Shown one piece after another: positions 9,350 through 19,174 of a DNA stretch of 64,000 bases. A program made the translations under genes and the position numbers. Within the stretch, counting starts at the first letter, position 1. Each line of letters begins with the position of its first letter. The notes below the pieces were generated by a model. The model searched no databases. It was given only the letters and a program-made list of their open reading frames with translations, and had not been told where the DNA came from. The stretch covers positions 68,296 through 132,295 of the forward strand of contig CALCNV010000031.1 of assembly GCA_937897645.1 (NCBI GenBank), in the 5' to 3' direction. The DNA is from an uncultured Lysobacteraceae bacterium (GTDB lineage: Bacteria > Pseudomonadota > Gammaproteobacteria > Xanthomonadales > Xanthomonadaceae).

Positions 9350-10769
9350 TGGACCGGATAAGCGCGATGTTGCTGAAGGGTATCCCAACCAAGCCCGTCG
9401 ATACGCTGCTGCTATGTGACTCCAGAACCAGGCCGTCGTGCACCCAATCCGCCTGCTCGTGTTCGTGATGGGTCCCGTCGGCGATTGCGATATCGAAGGA
9501 GTAGTGGCCCTGTGGCAGGATTGGCATTGCAAACTCGAATATTGCCCTTAACGCCTCTCCCGCCACGATGCTGACTGGCGCATGCTGATAGTTTAAATAG
9601 GTGTTGTCGCCGAACAATGGTTGGCCCAAGCGATCCTTGAGGAAGAATCCTATGATCGGTTGCTCAAGGGCACGATGCGCCTTTACCTCGACGGAAAGCT
9701 GCACGACCTCACCCCCGATTACCCAAGGCTTGTCGTTCCCATCGATACCAGTCAATTTCGCGGAAACGATCTTGGCGGCACCGTTGCCGAAACCAGACTG
9801 CTCGGGATTAAATCGGAAGACTTCAATATCGTTACGCAAGAGGGACGCATCCACGCCTGCTGCGCGGAAGTCCCGTGCAGGCGGCTCAGCCCTGTCGACT
9901 GATGCACGCACTCTGGGAACCTTGATCTCCATATCGTAACCACTGGCATGGTAGGCCTCACAGACGCTCTTCGCGTCACCAATCATCCGTGCCCGCCCGG
10001 ATTCCAGCAAGACCGCACGTTCACACAAGTTGATCACCGAGCTGGCATCGTGACTTACAAAAATTATAGTGCCCGTTTCCTTGAACTTTCGCAGGAAACG
10101 CATGCACTTCTGGCCAAAGAACACGTCCCCCACCGAAAGTGCTTCGTCGATTACGAGAATATCGGCATCCACGTGCGCGATTACGGCGAAGGCGAGGCGC
10201 ACGTACATGCCGCTGGAGTAGGTCTTGACGGGTTGTTCGATGAAATCACCGATGTCGGCAAAAGCGACTATGTCATCGAACCGCTCGCGGACCTGCGATT
10301 GCGTGAGGCCGAGGATAGTCGCATTCATCAGTACGTTCTCCCTCCCCGTGAACTCGGGGTTGAAGCCTGCACCAAGCTCCAGCAATGCAGCCACGCGACC
10401 ATGGATTGCGACCTGACCGCTGGTGGGCATCAGGGTGCCGCAAATCGTTTGCAGCAGCGTCGACTTGCCCGAACCATTACGCCCGATGATGCCAATCGTC
10501 TCACCCTTTCGGATTTCCAGGGAAACGTCACGCAGCGCCCAGAATTCTTCGAAATATCTCTTCGACGGCTTGCCAACCAGATTCTGTAGCCTCGGCAGGA
10601 TGGACTGCTTGAGGCGGTCTTCCGGACGCGCGTAGACGTGGTAGCACTTGGATACCTGCTCCACGCGCACCACCACGTCATTTATAGAATCAGCAGTCAA
10701 AGTGCACGCGCTGGTGCCGGCACTGCACATCGGCGATATTGCCTGCTCAGATGACATCGGCGAATCCAT
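9339..10769 (-). CDS. wzt: O-antigen ABC exporter, ATP-binding protein with Wzt C-terminal domain
   Basis: A 476-residue ABC ATPase. Walker A is GRNGSGKST (about residue 94), YSSGMYVRLAFA contains the signature region, and ILVIDEALSVGD is Walker B. The last 150 residues (IGFFLKDRLGQPLFGDN, ILPQGHYSFDIAIADGTH) match the Wzt C-terminal carbohydrate-binding domain, which recognises the modified non-reducing end of the O-polysaccharide in the known systems. With Wzm it exports undecaprenyl-linked O-antigen across the inner membrane. Two starts are possible, ATG 10769 and ATG 10757, both overlapping wzm. The following methyltransferases fit the capped-end mechanism. Confidence 0.92.
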   Translation of the reverse strand: MDSPMSSEQAISPMCSAGTSACTLTADSINDVVVRVEQVSKCYHVYARPEDRLKQSILPRLQNLVGKPSKRYFEEFWALRDVSLEIRKGETIGIIGRNGSGKSTLLQTICGTLMPTSGQVAIHGRVAALLELGAGFNPEFTGRENVLMNATILGLTQSQVRERFDDIVAFADIGDFIEQPVKTYSSGMYVRLAFAVIAHVDADILVIDEALSVGDVFFGQKCMRFLRKFKETGTIIFVSHDASSVINLCERAVLLESGRARMIGDAKSVCEAYHASGYDMEIKVPRVRASVDRAEPPARDFRAAGVDASLLRNDIEVFRFNPEQSGFGNGAAKIVSAKLTGIDGNDKPWVIGGEVVQLSVEVKAHRALEQPIIGFFLKDRLGQPLFGDNTYLNYQHAPVSIVAGEALRAIFEFAMPILPQGHYSFDIAIADGTHHEHEQADWVHDGLVLESHSSSVSTGLVGIPFSNIALIRSSGS

Positions 10770-11577
10770 TGCGGGTTCTCTGGAACCACCAGAATCCCAG
10801 CCATGCGAACAATGTGGCAATGGCCGAATAGAGCAGAAGACCAGGCCAATCAGGAAGCTGCCCGGCTATCAGAACCGCGCGCCCCTGTTCGATGATGAAT
10901 GTCAGCGGGTTCAACATGGCGATCCATCGATACTCGCTGGGTATCGCCGACATGGGATAGAACACGGGCGCCAGGAACATCAGTGCGGTCGCAAGCAGGC
11001 CGGTCAACATTCCAATGTCGCGCACGTATACCGAGGTTGCCGACAATATCCATGTGAATCCTGCCGCCACAAGAACCAGCGGAAACAGCAATATCGGAAA
11101 TAACATTGCAGTCAACGGAATGCCGTGGCCCAGCAACAACTGTACGCACAACAACACCATGCTGCTCACCAGCGCGTGGAACAGCGCCGATCCTATCGTC
11201 ACCCAGGAAAGGATTTCGAGCGGAAACTTGACTCGTTTGACATAGTTTGCATTACCCAGTACCAAGCCAGGCGCTTTGGTGATGCACTCTGCCAACAGCC
11301 CATGCACGATCACGCCGACGAATAAGATGACTGCAAAGCCGGCTCGCGTGCTGTCGTCTCCAACGTCCCAGCGAGCCTTGAATATCGTCAAGAAGACAAA
11401 AGTGTATATGGCCAGCATCAGCAACGGATTGAAGAACGACCACGCCAAGCCTATCAATGATCCACGATAGCGACCCACGACATCACGCCGAGTCATTTGA
11501 ACCAGGAGTTGCCGGTTGCGGCGAAAGCTATTGGCCATCTCGAGCAAGCTGGAAGGATGCCTCGAATGCGGATTCAC
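10747..11577 (-). CDS. wzm: O-antigen ABC exporter, permease
   Basis: A 276-residue ABC-2-type permease with about six membrane segments. The N-terminal LLVQMTRRDVVGRYRGSLIGLAW is the hallmark of polysaccharide/teichoic acid exporters. GTG 11577 is chosen as start: a GGGAGG Shine-Dalgarno lies just upstream and the resulting length is normal for Wzm. A longer open frame reaching 11652 lacks these features. It is the first gene of the minus-strand O-antigen operon, 82 bp after metB. In Xanthomonas the LPS locus is known to lie beside metB, and the same arrangement is seen here. Confidence 0.92.
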   Translation of the reverse strand: MNPHSRHPSSLLEMANSFRRNRQLLVQMTRRDVVGRYRGSLIGLAWSFFNPLLMLAIYTFVFLTIFKARWDVGDDSTRAGFAVILFVGVIVHGLLAECITKAPGLVLGNANYVKRVKFPLEILSWVTIGSALFHALVSSMVLLCVQLLLGHGIPLTAMLFPILLFPLVLVAAGFTWILSATSVYVRDIGMLTGLLATALMFLAPVFYPMSAIPSEYRWIAMLNPLTFIIEQGRAVLIAGQLPDWPGLLLYSAIATLFAWLGFWWFQRTRNGFADVI

Positions 11578-11659
11578 GCAGCCTCCCTCGCGGCGTGCAA
11601 ATAAGAACAAGCGACACAACCATGTGGCCGACAGTCGATCAGCGAAAAGCACGAAGCCA

Positions 11660-12844
11660 TCAAGGCATGGCCTCCGACAGGTCTGCTCGAAGGTCGCCGA
11701 TGTTTTCTACGCCTACGCTCAGCCGCACCAGGCCGTCGACGATACCAAGCTGCATTCGACGCTCCACCGGTATCGACGCATGCGTCATCACCGCAGGATG
11801 ATTGATCAAACTTTCCACCCCACCCAGTGACTCGGCAAGGGTGAACAGCTTGGCGTTTTCGCAAAGATGCTTGGCGGCTTCGAAACCACCCTTCAACACG
11901 ACAGAAATAATTCCGCCAGAACCACCCATCTGCCGCTTGGCCAGTTGGTGTTGCGGGTGTGATGGCAAACCGGGATAGATGACTCTTTCGATCGCCGGGT
12001 GCGCCTGCAGGAATTCAGCGAGCGCCAATGCATTCTCGCAATGCGCTTTCATACGCAGGTGCAGCGTCTTCAATCCGCGTAACGCGAGGAAACTGTCGAA
12101 CGGGCCCTGCACCGCGCCAATCGAGTTCTGCAGGAAGGCCATCTGCTCTGCGAGTTCGGCGTCATCGCCGACGACCACCATGCCACCGACCATGTCGGAG
12201 TGGCCATTGAGGTACTTGGTGGCGGAGTGCATGACGATGTCGGCACCCAACTGAAGTGGGCGCTGCAGGATGGGCGAGGCGAAGGTGTTGTCGACTACCA
12301 CGCGCAAGCCGTGCTTGTACGCGAGTGCTGCGACGGCCTCGATGTCGACGATCTTCAACATCGGGTTGGTGGGCGTCTCTATCCACACCATTTTCGTTTC
12401 AGGACGGATCGCGGCTTCGAATGCAGAAAGATCCGTGAGGTCGACGAAGCTGAATTCCAACCCGGCGGTGCGCTTGCGTACGCGCTCGAACAGGCGGTAG
12501 GTGCCGCCATAGATGTCGTCCATGGCGATGACGTGGCTGCCGCTGTCCAGCAATTCCAATACGGTCGACGTGGCCGCCATGCCGGAGGCGAAGGCAAACC
12601 CGCGGCTGCCGCCTTCCAACGCGGCCACGCAGCGTTCGTAGGCGAAACGGGTGGGGTTGTGGGTGCGCGAGTACTCGAAGCCCTGGTGCACGCCCGGGCT
12701 GCTCTGGGCATAGGTGGAGGTGGCATAGATGGGCGGCATGACAGCGCCCGTGCTGGGGTCCGGCGACTGTCCGCCATGGATGGCCAGCGTGCCCAGCGAG
12801 AGGCCGGGAGCGCCTGTCCCGGCGCCGGGGTTGTGTTGCGACAT
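11660..12844 (-). CDS. metB: Cystathionine gamma-synthase/gamma-lyase, PLP-dependent
   Basis: A 394-residue Cys/Met-metabolism PLP enzyme. PPIYATSTYAQ, GFAFASGMAATS, VVDNTFASP and HSATKYLNGHSDMVGG (PLP lysine at about 210) are family signatures. ATG 12844 is chosen by the match of its first residues to the family length; an upstream extension is not conserved-looking. The gene sits 98 bp downstream of cystathionine beta-synthase on the same strand, which suggests reverse transsulfuration (cystathionine to cysteine) as well as, or instead of, the gamma-synthase reaction. Sequence alone does not separate the two activities. Confidence 0.88.
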   Translation of the reverse strand: MSQHNPGAGTGAPGLSLGTLAIHGGQSPDPSTGAVMPPIYATSTYAQSSPGVHQGFEYSRTHNPTRFAYERCVAALEGGSRGFAFASGMAATSTVLELLDSGSHVIAMDDIYGGTYRLFERVRKRTAGLEFSFVDLTDLSAFEAAIRPETKMVWIETPTNPMLKIVDIEAVAALAYKHGLRVVVDNTFASPILQRPLQLGADIVMHSATKYLNGHSDMVGGMVVVGDDAELAEQMAFLQNSIGAVQGPFDSFLALRGLKTLHLRMKAHCENALALAEFLQAHPAIERVIYPGLPSHPQHQLAKRQMGGSGGIISVVLKGGFEAAKHLCENAKLFTLAESLGGVESLINHPAVMTHASIPVERRMQLGIVDGLVRLSVGVENIGDLRADLSEAMP

Positions 12845-12942
12845 GACTATGTCCTTTTTGGCAGCCGGCGATTTTACCAGCTGTGGCTTAACGCACTGTC
12901 CGTGTAACGTCGTTCCTGCGTCGAATTTCGACGCCAAGGCCC

Positions 12943-14313
<1,371 letters not shown>

Positions 14314-14401
14314 GCGCTCGCGTGCTGCCGGGAAAGAAAGGGGATTATCGCACTGCCCGACCCCGCCCCGGCGATACGGCTGGGCGGGTGCAGGAAGGCA
14401 A

Positions 14402-14428
14402 AAGCCCGCGACTCACGGCGCGGGCTCT
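14402..14428 (-). terminator. Intrinsic terminator candidate after the YdcH-like gene
   Basis: The arms AAGCCCGCG and CGCGGGCTCT form a GC-rich hairpin. Read on the minus strand it is followed by TTTT, as in a rho-independent terminator. It lies about 100 bp after the YdcH-like stop and just before the cbs start region, so it would separate the two transcripts. Confidence 0.55.
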
Positions 14429-14524
14429 TGGGGTGGGGGAAGTGGCGCGGACGGCGACAGACGACGAGGTGGCTGTCGCCGCCCGCGACAATGGAACGCG
14501 GGTGGTGGAGCAGAGGGACGGACG

Positions 14525-14743
14525 TCAGTGGGGTTTGGCGTCGTAGATTCGCAGGAGTCGTTCCTTGGCCGCCAGCTTTTCGCGCTTCATGCGGCCCAGG
14601 GTTGTGGTGTCGATGGGCAGCACGCCCAGCTCGGCATCGGTCACTTTCTTGTTCAATTCACGGTGTCGCTGGTACAGCTGCTTGAATTCCGGGTCGGCCT
14701 TGATGAGCGCGTCGATTTCGGTCTGCGGTTGTCCTTCGAACAT
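14525..14743 (-). CDS. YdcH/DUF465 family small protein
   Basis: A 72-residue helical protein of the YdcH (DUF465) family, recognised from FKQLYQRHRELNKKV and the Lys-rich LGRMKREKLAAKERL. Members are short antiparallel helical hairpins of unknown function that are frequent in Proteobacteria. ATG 14743 follows a good AGGAG site about 8 bases upstream. It is monocistronic or follows a very small candidate frame (14758-14907). Confidence 0.85.
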   Translation of the reverse strand: MFEGQPQTEIDALIKADPEFKQLYQRHRELNKKVTDAELGVLPIDTTTLGRMKREKLAAKERLLRIYDAKPH

Positions 14744-15093
14744 GGGGTGGTTCTCCTTCAGCGGAAATACGAACGCCCCGGCCTGTACAGGCGCGGGGCG
14801 TTGGCTTGGGAGCGGAGCAGCGGGTGGTGGCGGACACAGACTCCGGAAGTGTCCGCACTGGCCTGGCAGCCGGTGGCGGTCTCCTGGGGAATGTGGATCA
14901 GCGTCATCGGCCCGATTCTCCGGTGGACCAAGCGACAGGTGCCGCTTGGGTATACGACCCTACTCTTCGAAATCGGCGTCCGCAACCACTTCCCCAAGTG
15001 CTTGATCGGCGTGGAAATTTTGGCTGTCGGCGGGTGGCCGCCCGATCGCCGAAAAGCCAAGGGGCCACGTGCAAGCTATTGTTTTTAATCTAT
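14744..15093. other. Gap with strong hairpin and a doubtful 49-codon frame
   Basis: A 350-bp gap between the YdcH-like and OmpA-like genes. It holds an almost perfect hairpin at 14772-14802 (AACGCCCCG pairing with CGGGGCGTT around the palindrome GCCTGTACAGGC), placed 30 bp upstream of the YdcH-like start as a leader structure. A minus-strand frame 14758-14907 (ATG, with GGAG 11 bases upstream, stop just before the YdcH ribosome site) could encode 49 residues, but its composition is not protein-like. Nothing else is seen. Confidence 0.4.
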
Positions 15094-15972
15094 TTATGGC
15101 AGCGCGAGGATCACATCCACGGCACGGCTGCGGCTGCCGTTACCCTTGGCCGCCGACTGCAGCCGGGCCTTGGGCACGCCCGCGGCGACCAGTGCGTCTC
15201 TCACCGTATCGGCACGGCGCTGGCCGGGGGTCTGGGCATCGCCAAAGCCTTCGATACGCGCCTTGGCCTTGGGGTTGGCCTGCAGGTAGGCGGCCAGGGC
15301 GGAAACCTGCGACGCACCCGCGTCGGAAAGCTTGGGCACGCCGGCACCAAAGGCATTGCTGCCCAGGGTGAAGACCTCACCACGCGCCTCGAACTTGGAG
15401 GCGGGCAACTTGGCGCCCGACATCAGTTCGGCCTCTTCGCGGGCCAGACGTGCTTCCTTCTGGCGGGCGGCGCTGAGGCGGGCGGCCTGTTCGCCGGTGA
15501 CCGAGGTCAAGGTCTCTTCGGCATCCTGGCGGGCCACGGTCTCGGCTTCGGCGGCCAGGCGCAGTTGCTCGGCTTCCTCGGCCTGGATCTGGGCCTGGAT
15601 ACGCAGGCGCTCGGCTTCCTGGCGCGCGCGCGCGGCGTCGCGGCGGCTGGCTTCCACCAGCAATTCACTGCGTGTGCGCTCCAACCGGTCAGCCTCGCGG
15701 CGCGCGGATTCGGCGCGTGCGGCGGTTTCGGCGATCTCGACCCGACGATCCGCCACATACAGCGCCGCGTCGCGCTGCTTGCCGCGGGCTTTGGCCAGCA
15801 CGGCCACGGCCTGCTGTGCCTGCAGGCGTTCGTAGGCACCGAATTCGACCAAGTCCGGATCCGCCTGCAAGGTCGCCAGGCGCTGGTTGAGCGCGACGAC
15901 TTCCGGGCGCTCTGCGGACCATGCCGGCAGAGCGGCGAGCATCAGCAAAGCGGCGAGCAGGTGCTTGTTCAT
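15094..15972 (-). CDS. OmpA-like domain protein with coiled-coil stalk
   Basis: A 292-residue exported protein. It has a signal peptide (cleavage near PAWSA), then about 150 residues of Ala/Glu/Arg-rich helix (SARREADRLERTRSELL and similar), and a C-terminal OmpA-like peptidoglycan-binding domain from FEARGEVFTLGSNAF to AAKGNGSRSRAVDVILAL. It should sit in the periplasm attached to peptidoglycan. Its ATG overlaps the stop of the DUF4398-type gene (ATGA), so the two are made together. The function is not established; such pairs look like envelope-spanning or stress proteins. Confidence 0.8.
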   Translation of the reverse strand: MNKHLLAALLMLAALPAWSAERPEVVALNQRLATLQADPDLVEFGAYERLQAQQAVAVLAKARGKQRDAALYVADRRVEIAETAARAESARREADRLERTRSELLVEASRRDAARARQEAERLRIQAQIQAEEAEQLRLAAEAETVARQDAEETLTSVTGEQAARLSAARQKEARLAREEAELMSGAKLPASKFEARGEVFTLGSNAFGAGVPKLSDAGASQVSALAAYLQANPKAKARIEGFGDAQTPGQRRADTVRDALVAAGVPKARLQSAAKGNGSRSRAVDVILALP

Positions 15973-16367
15973 GGCTGCACCTCCACGCCCAGCGTGCGTT
16001 GCAGCTCGCTGATCTCGGCGCGGCGCTGCTGCAATTCCGCAGTGGCCACCGCTTCGTTGCTACGCACGCGGGCCAGGTCGGCATCGGCGGCGGCACGCAA
16101 GGCCAGCGGTGGGGCCAGCTTGCGATTGCGGCGATCGGAAGCCGCGGCCTGGGCCTGGGCCAAGCCACTGCGCGCGGCATTGATCAGGTCAGGCGCGTAC
16201 TGGTCGGCATCGGCCTGGTCGGCACGACTGACTGCCTGCTGTGCGGCCAGCAGTTCCGGCATGGGCGCGTCCTGGGCTGCTGCAGGCACGACCAGTGCGA
16301 GCGCGACGGCGAATGCGCCAACCATCACACACAGGGACCGACGGAATTGTGCGAAGCTACGATGCAT
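15969..16367 (-). CDS. DUF4398-like exported protein
   Basis: A 132-residue protein with a signal peptide ending PAAAQD and a helical mature part containing APDLINAARSGLAQAQAAASDRRN, typical of DUF4398 proteins that often precede OmpA-like proteins. ATG 16367 gives a clean signal peptide; an upstream open frame would add 32 residues without export features. It is divergent from the PilT/PilU-type ATPase gene with only 94 bp between the starts, so the two promoters share a short region. Confidence 0.75.
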   Translation of the reverse strand: MHRSFAQFRRSLCVMVGAFAVALALVVPAAAQDAPMPELLAAQQAVSRADQADADQYAPDLINAARSGLAQAQAAASDRRNRKLAPPLALRAAADADLARVRSNEAVATAELQQRRAEISELQRTLGVEVQP

Positions 16368-16461
16368 AGGAGTGCCGTGGCGTTGGTGGGAATGCGCGGC
16401 CATTGTCGGAAGCCTGCGTCGCACATGCAACGTGCGAGGCCAATGTTGGGGAACATCGCAC

Positions 16462-17604
16462 ATGGATATCGGCTACTTCCTGAAGCTGATGACGGAAAAG
16501 AACGCCTCGGACATGTTCCTGACCACGGGGGCACCGGTCTACATCAAGATCGAAGGCAAGCTGTATCCGTTGGGCAACACCGGCCTGCCCGCGGGCATGG
16601 TCAAGAAGATCGCCTATTCGCTGATGGATGAAGGCCAGGTGCCGCAGTTCGAACGCGACCTGGAGCTGAACATGGCGCTGGCCCTGCAGGACGCCGGCCG
16701 CTTCCGCATCAACGTGTTCAAGCAGCGCGGCGAAGTGGGCATGGTGATCCGCGCGATCCGCAGCGTGATCCCGACCATTGAAGAACTGAACCTGCCGCAG
16801 GTGCTCAAGGACATCATCATGACCCCGCGCGGGCTGGTGTTGTTGGTCGGCTCCACCGGCTCGGGCAAGTCCACGTCGCTGGCGTCGATGATCGATTACC
16901 GCAACACCAACACCACCGGCCACATCCTCACCATCGAGGATCCGATCGAATACCTGCATCGCCACAAGCAGTCCATCGTCAACCAGCGTGAAGTTGGTTT
17001 GGATACGCATGCGTTCCACAACGCGCTGAAGAACGCGATGCGTGAAGCACCTGACGTGATCCTGATCGGCGAAATCCTGGATGCGACCACGATGGAAGCC
17101 GCGATCTCGTTCGCCGAAACCGGGCATCTATGCCTGGCGACGCTGCACTCGAACAACGCCGACCAGACCATCGAGCGCATCCTCAACTTCTTCCCGGAAA
17201 CCGCGCACAAGAACGTGCTGATGAACCTGGCGCTGAATTTGCGCGCCGTAGTGTCCCAGCGCCTGGTCAAGGGCAAGGACGGCCGCCGCATGCCGGCCGC
17301 CGAAGTGTTGATCAACACGCCGATGATCCGCGATCTGCTGCGTCGCGGCCAGGTGCACGAGATCAAGGCAGCGATGGAAGGCACCCTGGAAGAAGGCATG
17401 GAGTCGTTCGACCAGTGCCTGTTCCGCATGGTCAAGGAAGGCCGCATCGAGCAGGAAGAAGCCCTGCGTGCCGCCGATTCACGCGACGGCCTGGCCCTGA
17501 AGTTCCGCCTCTCCGAAGGCAGCGCCGGCGAGCATGATCCGTACGCGGATTACGACGCGGCGTCGAGTGGTGCTTCGCCGAGGATTACGCAAGGGTTTGG
17601 TTGA
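16462..17604 (+). CDS. pilU: PilT/PilU-type pilus retraction ATPase
   Basis: A 380-residue secretion ATPase. Walker A GSTGSGKST is at about residues 130-138, the Asp-box region GHILTIEDPIEYLH follows, Walker B is DVILIGEILD and the His box is HLCLATLHSNN. The first 100 residues (FLKLMTEKNASDMFLTTGAP) match the PilU N-domain. It should power retraction or act as an accessory motor of type IVa pili. ATG 16462 is the natural start; a very long open frame upstream is a GC artefact. No other pil gene is in the window, so this may be a stand-alone paralogue. Confidence 0.88.
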   Translation: MDIGYFLKLMTEKNASDMFLTTGAPVYIKIEGKLYPLGNTGLPAGMVKKIAYSLMDEGQVPQFERDLELNMALALQDAGRFRINVFKQRGEVGMVIRAIRSVIPTIEELNLPQVLKDIIMTPRGLVLLVGSTGSGKSTSLASMIDYRNTNTTGHILTIEDPIEYLHRHKQSIVNQREVGLDTHAFHNALKNAMREAPDVILIGEILDATTMEAAISFAETGHLCLATLHSNNADQTIERILNFFPETAHKNVLMNLALNLRAVVSQRLVKGKDGRRMPAAEVLINTPMIRDLLRRGQVHEIKAAMEGTLEEGMESFDQCLFRMVKEGRIEQEEALRAADSRDGLALKFRLSEGSAGEHDPYADYDAASSGASPRITQGFG

Positions 17605-17630
17605 TTGGGTGGTTGGGACGAATTTCACTG

Positions 17631-18101
17631 ATGAAAAGCGCAACTCTAAAGCCCAAACTTTCATTAGCTACACTTACCCCCATCTGTCTGATGCTGGCAA
17701 TTAACGTTTCTGGGTGTAATCCCGAAGATCGAAAAAAGCCTGATTGGCAAGAAATGCGTTCATTTCGCATAAGTAAAATGACAGACCAGCAGATTCGTGA
17801 TCTTCGCGCTAAGGCCGAGACACAGTATCAGCAGGATGTAGAAGATCAGAAAGAGATGGCAACTCGGTTCTGGAAAGAGTGGTCTGCACTTCAGTTGAAA
17901 TGTACTGACGTAGTATTTCAATCGCGAAACAAAGCCGAGTGTGAGCAACCATTGCCATTAGACTCGGCAACCATGGGACAACTGCCCTCTTACCATCAAA
18001 CTGCTGAAGAAATGTTCGAAACATCGGTGATGGGCCCATGTGACGTAGCCGAAACCGTATCAAGAGCAAGAGAATGGGGGTGTTTACCAAAACGTCCGTA
18101 A
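17631..18101 (+). CDS. Hypothetical lipoprotein
   Basis: A 156-residue protein. It has a signal peptide with a lipobox ending NVSGC (Cys29), then a charged helical region (MTDQQIRDLRAKAETQYQQD) and four further Cys residues. It begins 26 bp after the pilus ATPase gene and is probably co-transcribed, but its base composition is lower in GC than the neighbours, suggesting more recent acquisition or weak constraint. No family is recognised. Confidence 0.6.
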   Translation: MKSATLKPKLSLATLTPICLMLAINVSGCNPEDRKKPDWQEMRSFRISKMTDQQIRDLRAKAETQYQQDVEDQKEMATRFWKEWSALQLKCTDVVFQSRNKAECEQPLPLDSATMGQLPSYHQTAEEMFETSVMGPCDVAETVSRAREWGCLPKRP

Positions 18102-18150
18102 TTTTGGCGGAGGGAAACCTGATTAGGGTTAGCAACCGAAGCCAACGTAA

Positions 18151-18227
18151 CCCGGGTAAGCGAAGCGCACCCGGGGGCGCTATACACGGATGCTCCACGT
18201 TTCCCGGGTGCGCTTCGCTTACCCGGG
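18151..18227. repeat. Inverted repeat, 25-bp perfect arms
   Basis: The arm CCCGGGTAAGCGAAGCGCAC (plus CCGGG) at 18151-18175 is exactly complementary to 18203-18227. Each arm itself starts and ends with CCCGGG. It lies between the lipoprotein gene and maiA and is likely a REP-type palindrome or bidirectional terminator. Confidence 0.85.
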
Positions 18228-18276
18228 CTACTTAGTGGATCGACCAGTACTCCAAGAAAGCCACTTAAAAATAATG

Positions 18277-18362
18277 TCGTCATCCCCGCGAAGGCGGGGG
18301 CCCGGCGACTTCAGCTTTCAATCGCAGCAAGGCACTGGTTTCCCGCCTTCGCGAGAATGACG
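18277..18362. repeat. Inverted repeat of the TCGTCATCCC family
   Basis: TCGTCATCCCCGCGAAGGCG at one end pairs with CGCCTTCGCGAGAATGACGA at the other, with about 45 bp between. The same family occurs at 29024-29144, 30606-30690 and, with a degenerate left arm, 36076-36191, always between genes. Confidence 0.85.
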
Positions 18363-18408
18363 AACAAAAGAACTCAGTGCGTAGCAAGGACTCGCAGTAC
18401 AGCTCAGC

Positions 18409-19074
18409 CTATCCCGCCTGCTGCGCATCCGGCTGCTTCTCCGGACGGGCGTCCGCGAAGGCGGGTAATTCCAGGCACGCGGCTTCGATGCGCGTGATCG
18501 TCGGGAACGCGGCCATGTCCACGCCGAAGCGTCGTGCGTTGAAGACCTGCGGCACCAGGCAGCAATCCGCCAGCCCGGGTGCCTGCCCGTGGCAATACGT
18601 GCCGGTCGCGGCGTCGTTGGCCAGCAAGGCTTCCATCGCATCGAAGCCTTCGACGATCCAGTGTTTCACCCACTCGTCGCGCTCCGCTTGCGGCACGCTC
18701 CAGGTGTTTTCGAAATACTGCAACACGCGCAGGTTGTTGAGTGGATGGATGTCGGCGGCGACCAACTGCGCCAGGCTGCGCACGCGGGCGCGGTCGCGCG
18801 CCGTCATCGGTAGCAGGCGCGGCGAAGGCCACGCCTCGTCCAGGTATTCCAGGATCGCCAGCGACTGCCGGATCACGCGCACGCCATGGGTCAGCGTGGG
18901 CACCAGTTGCTGCGGGTTGAGGGTCGCGTACTCGGCCTGGTGCTGCTCGCCACCGTCGCGTACCAGATGCACCGGCACGGTTTCGTAACGCAGCCCTTTC
19001 AGGTTCAGGCCGATGCGCACGCGATAGGCAGCACTGGAGCGCCAGTAGGAATACAGCCGCAGTTGCTCACCCAT
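18409..19074 (-). CDS. maiA: Maleylacetoacetate isomerase
   Basis: A 221-residue zeta-class glutathione transferase. YSYWRSSAAYRVRIGLNLKG is the glutathione-binding start of the family, NPQQLVPTL and QSLAILEYLDE complete the thioredoxin fold, and the helical domain carries DIHPLNNLRVL and GLADCCLVPQVFNARRF. It converts maleylacetoacetate to fumarylacetoacetate in tyrosine degradation. It is followed upstream on the same strand by fahA (100 bp), while hmgA and hppD for the earlier steps lie 21 kb away in this window. Confidence 0.93.
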   Translation of the reverse strand: MGEQLRLYSYWRSSAAYRVRIGLNLKGLRYETVPVHLVRDGGEQHQAEYATLNPQQLVPTLTHGVRVIRQSLAILEYLDEAWPSPRLLPMTARDRARVRSLAQLVAADIHPLNNLRVLQYFENTWSVPQAERDEWVKHWIVEGFDAMEALLANDAATGTYCHGQAPGLADCCLVPQVFNARRFGVDMAAFPTITRIEAACLELPAFADARPEKQPDAQQAG

Positions 19075-19174
19075 GCTGCCAGTCCCCGGCTTGAGTTGAC
19101 GATCCTGTAGAAGAGGGGCGCATGCGGGTCAAGCCGGCGGGATGGCAACCCAACATTTGCGCCCTGCCGGTGCC

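Noticed and set aside
14758..14907. 49-codon frame before the YdcH-like gene as a real gene
   Set aside because: The hairpin at 14772-14802 fills its 3' end and the product is not protein-like; only noted as a weak possibility.
14806..16461. Upstream extension of the pilus ATPase frame by some 550 codons
   Set aside because: It is antisense to the OmpA-like and DUF4398-like genes; the ATPase family sequence begins at 16462.
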